This document shows, piece after piece, positions 52,497-61,800 of a DNA stretch of 64,000 bases. The stretch is taken from the NCBI GenBank assembly GCA_934149405.1, contig CAKPEV010000004.1, positions 116,317 through 180,316 of the forward strand, in the 5' to 3' direction. Below the pieces are notes generated by a model. It was not told where the DNA came from, searched no databases, and saw only the letters and a list, made by a program, of their open reading frames with translations. Both the position numbers and the translations under genes were made by a program. The DNA is from an uncultured Clostridia bacterium. Lineage in GTDB: Bacteria > Bacillota > Clostridia > TANB77 > UBA1234. Position 1 is the stretch's first letter; each line of letters opens with the position of its first letter.

Positions 52497-54873
52497 TTAA
52501 TTTTTCAATTCGACTATTGTTACTCCGTAAATCTCCTTCTCCATACGCACCACTTCTATATGACTTTACATGAGAATTTGTTTTTAAATATTCTTGTACA
52601 CCTTTTCTAAGACTTCCTGTACCTTTTCCATGTACAACTCTAAGTGTGTGTAATCCAGCTAAATAAGCATCATCTATATACTTATCTAGCTCTTCAACAG
52701 CTTCATCAACTGTTTTTCCTAAAAGTTTTATCTCTGTACTTATTTCTGCTGCTTTACTTTTTATCATTGATGTAATTTTAACATTTGCTTTCTTTTCATC
52801 TTTCTTCGCTTCTTCAATTTTAGAAATATGCACACCCATTTTTAATATTCCAACTTGAATTTGTACATTTCCTTTTTTATCTGGTAAAGATAAGACAACC
52901 GCATCTTCTTCTAATGAAGGGATATATACGTTCATACCAACTTTAATTTTACTTGGTTCAATCTTATTTTTAGTTTCCTTACCTGGCATAACCAAATCTT
53001 TTTGCATTTCAAAAATATTGTTTTTTATTTTCCCTCTAGCTTCTTCGGCCTTTTTGAATTTATCTTTATCTTTACTACGCTTTAAATTTGTTAATTCTTT
53101 TATTATTTCGTTAGCCTCTTCTTCTGTATCCATAAGCAAATCTCTAGCTTCTTTTTTAGCTTTTTGCAATATCTCATCTTTTTTCTTATTCAACTTTTCT
53201 TCTGCTTCATCAACTTTTTCTTTTTTAGCTTTAGCAGCATTTAATATTCTATCTGCTTCTTCTTTTTGTTCTCTGGCAAGTCTCTTATCTCTTTCTATAT
53301 TTCCTAAGACGTCTTCAAATCTCACATCTTCCTCTTTTAAATATTTGCTTGCCTCGTTTATTATCTCTTCGCTAAGTCCAAGTTTTTTTGAAATAGCAAA
53401 AGCGTTACTTCTTCCTGGTACACCAATTAAAAGTTTATATGTAGGTCTCAAAGACTCAACATCAAATTCGCACGAAGCGTTCTCAACACCGTTTTTTTGA
53501 ATAGCAAAAGTTTTAAGTTCACTATAATGTGTAGTAGCAATTGTCAAACAACCAACTCCGTATAGCTTTTCCAAAATAGCTCTTGCTAGTGCTGCACCTT
53601 CTATCGGGTCTGTGCCAGAACCTAGTTCATCAACTAGTACTAAGCTATTCATTGTAACATTATTTAATATATCTACAACATTTATCATGTGTGAAGAAAA
53701 TGTACTAAGAGACTGCTCTATGCTTTGCTCATCGCCTATGTCACTATAAATATTATCAAATATCGGCAATTCAGAAGACTCCATTGCCGGAATATGAAGA
53801 CCACTTTGTGCCATAAGGCTAAACAATCCCACAGTTTTTAATGCAACTGTTTTTCCGCCAGTATTCGGTCCTGTTATTATAAGTACATTAAACTTTTCTC
53901 CAACCCAAATATCTATAGGAACAACTTTTTCTTCAGCTATAAGTGGATGTCTTGCCTTCTTTAAATTGATGTAATGTTTCTCATTTATAACTGGCTCGAA
54001 CGCATTTAACTCTAAACTATATTTTGCCTTTGAAAATGCAAAATCTATTTTTGACAAATTGTACAAACCACGTTTTATATCTTCAACTATAGGTAAAACC
54101 ATTTGCGTTAGAAGAGCCAAAATTCTTTCAATTTCTAATTGTTCCTTTATCTTCAATTCTTTTATCTCATTATTTATATTAAACACAGCAGTTGGTTCTA
54201 CGAATATTGTGTTTCCAGAAGCTGAAGAATCATGCACCAATCCAGGAATCTCATTTCTATATTCTTGCTTAATCGGAATAACATATCTATCATTTCTAAA
54301 AGTAACAACTGCATCTTGTAAATACTTTGATGTAGTACTAGACTTTATTAAATTATTCAATTTTTCTTTTATCTTTGATTCACTGTCATTTATTTGACGT
54401 CTTATATCATACAAAGCTTTGCTTGCTCTGTCATCCATCAATTCCTCTGATTTTATACACCTAAAAATTTCATTTTCTACGTTTGGATTAGAATATAAAT
54501 TTTCAAAATATTCCGAAACAATCTCAAAGTCAGAATCATTAATATCATCATTCTTAAAATAATTTTTAAGCCTCTTCATATTAGAAAGCAAAGTTGCAAT
54601 TTGTAAAAGCTCCTTCATATTAAGCATTGCGACAACATTAATCTTTTTAAATGTCTCATCAAAATTAGGAACACTAAATAGTGGTGCTTCGCCTTTTCTA
54701 AGTAAAATAGATACTGCCTCTGTTGTCTCTTTTTGCCACTTTTTCACTCTATAAATTTCAGTTGATGGAATAAGTTCTTTTACTAGTTCTTTTCCAAGAT
54801 ATGTAACACATTTTTCACTTACTTTATCCTTTATTTTATTGTATTCTAACGATTTAAAATCTCTTTCTTTCAT
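52497..54873 (-). CDS. mutS2: Endonuclease MutS2, one +1 shift near the end
   Basis: MutS-family ATPase that acts on recombination intermediates or collided ribosomes. With the C at 52527 skipped it has 791 residues and ends LGVTIVELKN, the family terminus; unshifted it runs to 802 residues with an unrelated tail ending at 52465. Walker A GPNTGGKT near 329-336, Walker B VLVDELGSGTDP, a coiled coil (about 520-610) and a C-terminal Smr domain with LRVVHGKGTGSLR near 752. ATG at 54873 with AAGGAG. Confidence 0.93.
52524..52527 (-). other. +1 frameshift site CGGA inside mutS2
   Basis: Codon 783 in zero frame is CGG (GAT TTA CGG AGT). Skipping the C gives TTA GGA GTA ACA ATA GTC GAA, which reads LGVTIVE, the canonical MutS2 end, with a stop at 52497. 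Confidence 0.88.
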
Positions 54874-54988
54874 ATCAATTCTCCTTATAACAACTACATT
54901 ATGTCATAAAAAGCCTTAAATTTCAAGTGGTTATATGGCTTTGATTTTTGCATAAATCTATACATACTTTATTATTTTTAGTATAATC

Positions 54989-55014
54989 ATCTCTATTAAT
55001 GCATTAATAGAGAT
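54989..55014. promoter_or_regulatory. 26-bp perfect palindrome upstream of mutS2
   Basis: ATCTCTATTAAT / ATTAATAGAGAT arms meet around a GC centre, with no loop. It lies 116 nt upstream of mutS2 and just beyond the terminator of the 55085 gene. The loop-free symmetry suggests a protein operator rather than a terminator. Confidence 0.6.
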
Positions 55015-55020
55015 TTAAGT

Positions 55021-55068
55021 AAAAAGAACTTCTATCATTAAACATTTTCTGTTTAATAATAGAAGTTC
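55021..55068 (-). terminator. Rho-independent terminator
   Basis: GAACTTCTATCATTAAAC (55026-55043) pairs with GTTTAATAATAGAAGTTC (55051-55068) with one mismatch; T5 follows on the minus strand. It ends the 55085 gene. Confidence 0.9.
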
Positions 55069-55084
55069 AATAAATTCTACATTT

Positions 55085-55834
55085 TTATTTAGCTTTTGAT
55101 TTCTTTTTGAATAAACTTGCAAATGGTTTAACAATTGCATCATACATCTTCTCTTTGAATGTTTTTCTAAGAGCAAGAGACACCTCTTCGTCCGGTTCTT
55201 GATCAACAATTACATACTTAGCATCATATTCAGCTTGTAGTCTGTCTATTGCCGGAACTATTTCAGCTTTAATATACTCTAATGCACTGGCCTTACTTGT
55301 TGTTCTCTCTAAGTCAATAGTTATATGAACACTATTTTCCAAATTGCTTATTTTAGATTTTATTGTCTTTTCAGCCTTTGCATATTCTTCAGACTCTGGA
55401 ACAGCAGTACAAATAGTTTCCAAATGCTCTTTCATTGGTGCAAGTTCTGGATTAGAAAGTTCCTCTGCATACTCATCTAAAGGATTAGCAGCCATTGCTG
55501 AAATATACATTGTAGACAATGTTCTGCTAAGTTCCAAGTTAGTTTTTGCTTGCTCGTTTAAAGAAACAATCTTGCTTGTTCCTTCTATTATTTGATTAGT
55601 TGCATCTTTTTGTAATGCCTTTAATTTATCTAACAATTCTATTGGGAATTCTGAAGTTTCACAGTTCATCGCATAATCTTTAATATCAGAAATTAAATTT
55701 TTAAATGCATCATCTTCTTCCCATAGAATAAGTGACTTTTTGCTATTAGGATTAATCATTTTCTCTAATTTATCTAGCTTTTGAATACATCTCTGTAATT
55801 CAACTGAAGTAACATTAACATCATTATTTTCCAT
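55085..55834 (-). CDS. Unknown helical protein with basic tail
   Basis: 249 residues from the ATG at 55834 (a TTG at 55840 is also possible; neither has a good ribosome binding site). Acidic, mostly helical, with the C-terminus ending in a basic Lys-rich stretch (SLFKKKSKAK). No signal peptide or membrane segment. No domain recognised. Codon use is somewhat richer in GC than in mutS2 but without CGG codons. It has its own terminator. Confidence 0.7.
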   Translation of the reverse strand: MENNDVNVTSVELQRCIQKLDKLEKMINPNSKKSLILWEEDDAFKNLISDIKDYAMNCETSEFPIELLDKLKALQKDATNQIIEGTSKIVSLNEQAKTNLELSRTLSTMYISAMAANPLDEYAEELSNPELAPMKEHLETICTAVPESEEYAKAEKTIKSKISNLENSVHITIDLERTTSKASALEYIKAEIVPAIDRLQAEYDAKYVIVDQEPDEEVSLALRKTFKEKMYDAIVKPFASLFKKKSKAK

Positions 55835-55999
55835 ACGCAATCATCTAAGTCTACTATAGTAAAACTTAAACTTCCTCCCATCTTCATTAGTAATCATTTA
55901 CTTAGATTATACATTTTTCGTGGTTTTATTACAATTACAGAAATATTAAGTTTTTATTACAGATATATTACATGAGCCTTATGTTTTCTAGAATTTTAG

Positions 56000-56034
56000 A
56001 AAAAAATAAACTAGTTCTTTGATTGAACTAGTTT
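56000..56034 (-). terminator. Terminator after tRNA-Asn
   Basis: AAACTAGTTC (56008-56017) pairs perfectly with GAACTAGTTT (56025-56034); a T-rich run follows on the minus strand. It ends the 5S-tRNA transcript. Confidence 0.92.
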
Positions 56035-56038
56035 AAAT

Positions 56039-56114
56039 TGGCTCCCCTTGTAGGACTCGAACCTACGACCTGCCGGTTAACAGCCGGACGCTCTACCAAC
56101 TGAGCTAAAGAGGA
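56039..56114 (-). tRNA. tRNA-Asn (anticodon GTT)
   Basis: 76 nt with encoded CCA. Acceptor TCCTCTT pairs with AAGGGGA, D-arm AGCTCAGTTGGTAGAGC, anticodon stem CCGG with loop CTGTTAA (GTT), T-arm GTAGGTTCGAGTCCTAC. It lies 8 nt downstream of the 5S gene in the same transcript. Confidence 0.97.
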
Positions 56115-56122
56115 ATATAAAT

Positions 56123-56238
56123 GCGGCAAGTTCCTATTTTCACAATGAGCGACCCATTACTATCTTCGGCTACATACGAGCTTAACTTCTGTGTTCGGTA
56201 TGGGAACAGGTGTGACCTCGTCTAAATTCTCACCACGT
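56123..56238 (-). rRNA. rrf: 5S ribosomal RNA
   Basis: About 116 nt. On the minus strand the conserved CCCATACCGAACACAGAAG and TTAAGCTC segments are present, and the two ends pair (GTGGT with GCCGC). The ends are approximate. There is no 16S or 23S gene beside it: gltX lies 44 nt upstream and a dedicated promoter occupies the gap. Confidence 0.93.
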
Positions 56239-56243
56239 TTATT

Positions 56244-56272
56244 ATTCTACAACATTTATTATTTGTTGTCAA
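56244..56272 (-). promoter_or_regulatory. Promoter of the 5S-tRNA unit
   Basis: On the minus strand TTGACA (56272-56267), 17-nt spacer, TAGAAT (56249-56244), with the 5S 5' end about 6 nt downstream. Confidence 0.85.
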
Positions 56273-56281
56273 TAATTTTTA

Positions 56282-57922
56282 TTATATTCTTGCAAATCTT
56301 TTTTCAATTCTCTCTTTGCCAAGATTTTTAAGTATTTCGTATAGGTCTGGAGTGTTTCTTCTTCCTGTAAGTGCTACTCTTATTACTGTGCTTATGTCTC
56401 CTACATGACCCTTATAATTTTCTGGATTTTTCTTATATTCTTTTACTTCTCTAGCATAACCAAATTTTTCTGCAACGTCTTTTACTTTGTTAAACCATGT
56501 ATCTTTATCATCATTTTCATCATACACACTTAGATACTCTGTTATTATCTTCTTTATTTCTTCTTTATCTGTTATACTTTGCCATTCATCTTCATGCTCT
56601 TTTGTGAAGAATACTTCATCATATAAATACTCAAGGTTTTCTCTTAGCTCTGACCATTTAGCTATATCTTTTCTTATTTTTGTTCCTGTTCTTTCTATAT
56701 TTAATATATTAATTGTAAATTCTTTATGCTTTTTCATAAGTTCTGCTAAGTCTTTATCAAATTCTTCTGCCCATTCAAGACCATCTTCATATACCTTTTC
56801 AGCTGTAAATGTTGCGATTGTATTTTTTGATACATCTGCTAGCTTAACTAAATCAAATAAAGCACCACTTGAACTTATTTTATTTAAATCTATTTTGAAT
56901 TCTTTTAAATCTACATGTGGATTATTCTTTCTCCATTCTTCGAAGTTAGAATTTAGTATGTTCATAAGATAATCTATAACTGCTTCTTTTGGTATTCCGT
57001 TTTCTTTATAATATGATGCTGCAGCTTCCGGATCTTTTCTCTTGCTTATCTTTCTCTTGCTTCCACCATCTTCTTTCATTATTGTTGGTGTGTGAATAAA
57101 TTCTGGCATTTCAAATCCAAGAGTTTTGAATAATTCTACATGGATTGGAACTGATGGTAGCCACTCTTCGCCTCTTACAACATGTGTTGTTCTCATCAAA
57201 TGATCATCAACTGCATGTGCAAAATGGTATGTTGGAAGTCCATCAGATTTTATGATTACTACATCTTGTACATTCTCCGGGAATTCAATTATTCCTCTTA
57301 TCATATCCTTAAATCTTATTTTTTTAGACGTGCTTCCCATAGATTTAAGTCTAACTATAAATGGATCTCCATTTTTAACTCTTTCTATCATTTGAGCTTC
57401 ACTTAATTTTCTACAATTTGCGAATTCTCCATAATATCCAGGCACTATTTTTAATTTTTCCTGTCTTTCTCTAATTTGGTTAAGTTCGTCTGCGCTACAG
57501 AAACATGGATAAGCTAATCCTTTTTCAACCAAATCTTTAGCATATGTTTGATATATTTCTTTTCTTTCGCTTTGAATATATGGACCGTAATCGCCTTTTG
57601 TTTTTCCATCGATAGGTCCCTCATCAAATTCTATACCAAATACCTTTAAGCCATTTATAATTAAGTTTATGCCATCTTCAACTTCTCTTTTTCCATCAGT
57701 ATCTTCTATTCTTAAATAGCATATACCATTATTTTGTGTAGCAAATCTTCTATCTAAATTTGCTCCAAAAAGTGAACCTACATGTATAAATCCTGTTGGA
57801 CTAGGTGCAAAACGTGTTACAACGGCACCTTCTGGCAAATTTCTCTTTGGATATAATTTTTCGTAATAATCTGGTGTTTTATCAATATTTGGAAACATTA
57901 ATTCCGCTAATTCTTTACTCAT
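56282..57922 (-). CDS. gltX: Glutamyl-tRNA synthetase
   Basis: Charges tRNA-Glu. 546 residues, longer than the usual 470-490. Class I signatures: FAPSPTGFIHVGS (HIGH variant at 47-50) and the KISKRKDP variant of KMSKS near 292. The C-terminal anticodon-binding region is extended. An AAGAGGA site precedes the ATG at 57922. Whether it also charges tRNA-Gln depends on gatCAB elsewhere. Confidence 0.95.
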   Translation of the reverse strand: MSKELAELMFPNIDKTPDYYEKLYPKRNLPEGAVVTRFAPSPTGFIHVGSLFGANLDRRFATQNNGICYLRIEDTDGKREVEDGINLIINGLKVFGIEFDEGPIDGKTKGDYGPYIQSERKEIYQTYAKDLVEKGLAYPCFCSADELNQIRERQEKLKIVPGYYGEFANCRKLSEAQMIERVKNGDPFIVRLKSMGSTSKKIRFKDMIRGIIEFPENVQDVVIIKSDGLPTYHFAHAVDDHLMRTTHVVRGEEWLPSVPIHVELFKTLGFEMPEFIHTPTIMKEDGGSKRKISKRKDPEAAASYYKENGIPKEAVIDYLMNILNSNFEEWRKNNPHVDLKEFKIDLNKISSSGALFDLVKLADVSKNTIATFTAEKVYEDGLEWAEEFDKDLAELMKKHKEFTINILNIERTGTKIRKDIAKWSELRENLEYLYDEVFFTKEHEDEWQSITDKEEIKKIITEYLSVYDENDDKDTWFNKVKDVAEKFGYAREVKEYKKNPENYKGHVGDISTVIRVALTGRRNTPDLYEILKNLGKERIEKRFARI

Positions 57923-58007
57923 AATATCTAATCCTCTTTTCTTATATTCTTGTTTACATAGATATACTTATATCATACTTTCATATTTTTTTCAATGGTG
58001 ACATATT

Positions 58008-58038
58008 CAAAAAGCAGTGAGAAAAATCTCACTGCTTT
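58008..58038 (-). terminator. Rho-independent terminator
   Basis: AAAGCAGTGAG pairs perfectly with CTCACTGCTTT; T5 follows on the minus strand. It lies 7 nt past the stop of the gene at 58046. Confidence 0.92.
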
Positions 58039-58045
58039 CGCAACA

Positions 58046-58714
58046 TCAAATGATATGGTAATATACTACCTCTTTTTCTTCAAATACCTTGAAGCTCATC
58101 TGAAGTCCTCCAAAACCACGGATATCAACCTCTTTGCCTCCTTTAATCGGCTTTTTTACGGCAATAATCTTGATTTCTGGCACATTCGGATCATGCTTCT
58201 GTTCGAAGATAAAGTTTTCGAGAGCCGCGCGGATGAACACGTTAGGTGTTCCACCCTTTCTCATAATGAAGCCGTCAAGCTGTGCTAAAGCCTTCTCCAC
58301 CTTCTGCTCCAAAGCTTTCAGTTTCCTGCTTTTCGGTACGTGGACACCGATAATCCTTGCCCTTTCATCCACAAGCGCAAAGAGTTCATCTTTCCGGATT
58401 CTTCCTATAATTGGGCGAATCCAGTAACTTTGCTCAGCTGTAACCTGTGCTAGTGCCTCATAAGTCATCACGGCCACCTGATAGTCCTCGACCATGCGTG
58501 CAAGCTTTTCTGAAAAGTCCAAAAGTCGCTCGTTAGAGGTGTACATTGCTGTTCTCGGAAATTTATCACGAAGCTGGTGTTTTATACTTACGTACAGTTC
58601 CCGTGAAAGTCTATAATCGTGCTGTCTCTCTTGCCAAGGTAAGCTTTCCATCTCACGCTTGTAATCCAAGAATTCCAACTGCACCTCCGTGTAATTGTCC
58701 ATCCATTGTTGCAT
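58046..58714 (-). CDS. Unknown protein with foreign-looking codon use
   Basis: 222 residues, soluble, helical N-terminal half and a mixed, basic C-terminal half (IKIIAVKKPIKGGKEVDIRGFGG). No family recognised. AAAGGAG precedes the ATG at 58714. Codon use is clearly GC-richer than in gltX or the gene at 58851 (CTG, GCC, CGC), and two arginines use CGG (58601-58603 and 58394-58396, the latter followed by A). Single gene with its own terminator; probably acquired or under different selection. Confidence 0.75.
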   Translation of the reverse strand: MQQWMDNYTEVQLEFLDYKREMESLPWQERQHDYRLSRELYVSIKHQLRDKFPRTAMYTSNERLLDFSEKLARMVEDYQVAVMTYEALAQVTAEQSYWIRPIIGRIRKDELFALVDERARIIGVHVPKSRKLKALEQKVEKALAQLDGFIMRKGGTPNVFIRAALENFIFEQKHDPNVPEIKIIAVKKPIKGGKEVDIRGFGGLQMSFKVFEEKEVVYYHII

Positions 58715-58850
58715 AACGTCTTTCTCCTTTTAATTATCAAATATTACTTATGTCCATACATGCTGCCAAGGAGTGTATAAAGATATAAGCACAAGCTCAT
58801 TATACCATTTATATTTATTTATGTCAATTTTACCTAATCTGCAAAATATC

Positions 58851-61800
58851 TTATTTTTGGTTTTCTAAAGTTTTGTCTTCCTCATGAAGATTTTTCTTTT
58901 TATTTTCTGTTTCTAACATATTGTCTTTCGCAACCGTCATCATTAGCTTTATTCTATTAGTTTGATTGGCTTCACTTGCTCCTGGATCATAGTCAATTGG
59001 AACTATGTTAGCCTCTGGATATTTGCTTCTTATTTTCTTTATCATTCCTTTACCTACTACATGGTTTGGAAGACACGCAAACGGCTGAACGCAAACTATG
59101 TTGTCGATTCCATGTTCTATATACTCTATCATTTCTGCTGTTAAGAACCAACCTTCTCCTGTTTGATTTCCAAGTGACAATATCTTGTCGACTTTTTCTG
59201 ATAACTTCCATATATCTATTGGTAATAAATAATCTCTATTTGACATTTGAAGTGCTCTACGAGAGTCTTTTTCAAATGAGTTTATTATTTTAAGTGCAAA
59301 TTTGAATATTTCTGATTTGTTTTTGTCCAAGTTCATTAGTTTATGCCATGTTATGCTCGGTGTTGCCGCATATTTTACAAATCCCATGAAGTCTGGCATT
59401 GTAACCTCTGCACCTTCTGCTTCTAGCTTTTCTATTATGTTGTTGTTTCCAAATGGATGATATTTTATTAAAATTTCACCAACTATTCCCACTTTTGGTT
59501 TTCTTTGATGCAAATTAACCTCTATTTTTTCAAAATCTTCAACCATTTCATAGATACTTCTTCTAAAATCTTTTATGCTTCCGTTTTCTAGGATATCTTT
59601 GCATTTTGCCATCCATTTTTCGTATGTTTCTTCAGTATCACCCTTGTGCACTTCATAAGCTCTATTTTTTAACAATAGTTTTTGAAGTAAATCGCCATAC
59701 ACAACTGCTTTTAGCAGTTTGTCTATCATCTTTGGTGTAAGCTTGAACCCTGGCATTTTCTCCATACCACTAAAGTTAAATGATATTACCGGTACATTCG
59801 CAAATCCTGCATCTTTTAAAGCTTTTCTAATGAAAGCTATATAATTTGTCGCTCTACATCCTCCGCCAGTTTGTGACATCATGAGTGCAGTTTTTTCTAC
59901 ATCATATTCTCCAGACTCAAGGGCTTCTATCATCTGTCCAGTTGTTAATATTGATGGATAACAAGCATCATTATTAACATATTTTAGACCAACTTCTACA
60001 GTATGCGCTGTACACTCACGAAGTAATTTGACATTATAACCATATTTTTTTAACACTGCTTGTAACAATTCAAAATGTATTGGTGCCATTTGTGGTATCA
60101 ATATTGTGTAGTCTTTTTTCATTTCCTTATCAAATATCTTCTTATCTATTTCGTATTCGCCAACTTGAGTTTCTTTTGGCACTATGCAAGTTTCATGCTT
60201 ATTCATACTTGCTAAAAGCGATCTTATTCTGATTCTTATTGCGCCTAAATTGTTTACTTCATCTATTTTTATTAATGTATACATCTTCCCGAAACTTTTT
60301 AATATTTCTTCGACTTGGTCAGTCGTTACTGCATCAACACCACAGCCAAATGAGTTTAATTGAACTAGTTCTATATTTTCATGTTTGCCGACAAAATCTG
60401 CTGCAGCATATAGTCTTGCATGATATGTCCATTGGTCTACAACTCTAAGTGGTCTCTTTGGCTGGACTAGTCCTGCAACGCTGTCTTCTGTTAACACACA
60501 AAGTCCTAGACTTGTAATCATTTTATCTATTCCATGATTTATTTCTGGATCTACATGATATGGTCTTCCTGCAAGCACGATTCCTTTTAAATTATTATCT
60601 CCTATATATTTTAATGCTTCTTTTCCTTTTTCTAAGATATCTTTTTTGCATCTTTGATATTCTTTTTCTGCTTCTTCGGCCGCTTCTGTAAGTTCACTCT
60701 TACTAAACCTATATTCACTAAACTCAGGTAGCTCTAAAATTGTCTTTACAAGTTTTTTAGTGTCGAATGGTAAGAAACTGTTTATAAATTTAATTTCATT
60801 TAATTCTTCCACATTGTTTTTCAAAACTTCAGGATACGAAATTACAATCGGGCAATTATAATGATTATCTGAATCCTTGAACTCTTTCCTAGAATACGGT
60901 ACACATGGATAAAATATTGTTTTTATTCCTTGTTCTATAAGGCTCATAACATGTCCGTGGCTTAGTTTGGCTGGATAGCATACAGATTCTGATGGCATTG
61001 ATTCCATGCCTTTTTCATAAGTTTTTCTATTACTCTTTTCAGATATTAGAACTCTAAAGCCAAGTTTTGTTAAAAATGTAAACCAGAAAGGATAATCTTC
61101 GTACATATTCAAAACTCTTGGTATTCCTATCGTTCCTCTATAAGCCATTTCTTCGCTAAGTGGCTCATATTCGAAAATCCTTTTGTATTTGTATGCATAC
61201 ATATTAGGCAAATTCAGATTTGCCTTATCTTTTCCAGCACCTTTTTCACATCTATTTCCTGATATAAACTTCTTTCCATTTGAAAATTCATTTATTGTTA
61301 AAAAGCAATTGTTTTCACAACCTCTACATCTTGTGTGAGTTATGCTTACAGTTAAAGTTTCTAATTCATCTTTTTTAAATACTTTTGAAACATAGTTTTT
61401 ATCATTTAATGAATCAAACTCTTCTTTTGCAAGTATAGCAACACCATAAGCTCCCATAAGTCCTGCAATGTCAGGCCTTACAACATTTTTTCCAACTATA
61501 ATTTCAAAAGCTCTTAATACTGCATCATTGTAAAAAGTTCCACCTTGCACAACTATATTGTCTCCAAGAGTAGCAACATCTCTTACTTTCATAACTTTCT
61601 GTATTGCGTTCTTTATAACTGAGTATGAAAGACCTGCTGAAATATCGCCAACAGTATAGCCCTCCTTTTGTGCTTGCTTAATTTTCGAATTCATAAACAC
61701 AGTACATCTTGAACCCAAATTTACTGGTTTTCTTGCCTTAATAGCTTCATCAACAAATTTTTGTATGCTCAAATTCAAACTTTTCGCAAAAGTCTCAATA

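Noticed and set aside
55015..55209. 64-residue minus-strand reading frame overlapping the 55085 gene
   Set aside because: It runs through the terminator hairpin and lies in another frame of a real gene; no ribosome site.
58046..58714. Transposase or phage protein
   Set aside because: Foreign codon use suggested it, but no catalytic motif, terminal repeats or neighbouring mobile genes support it.
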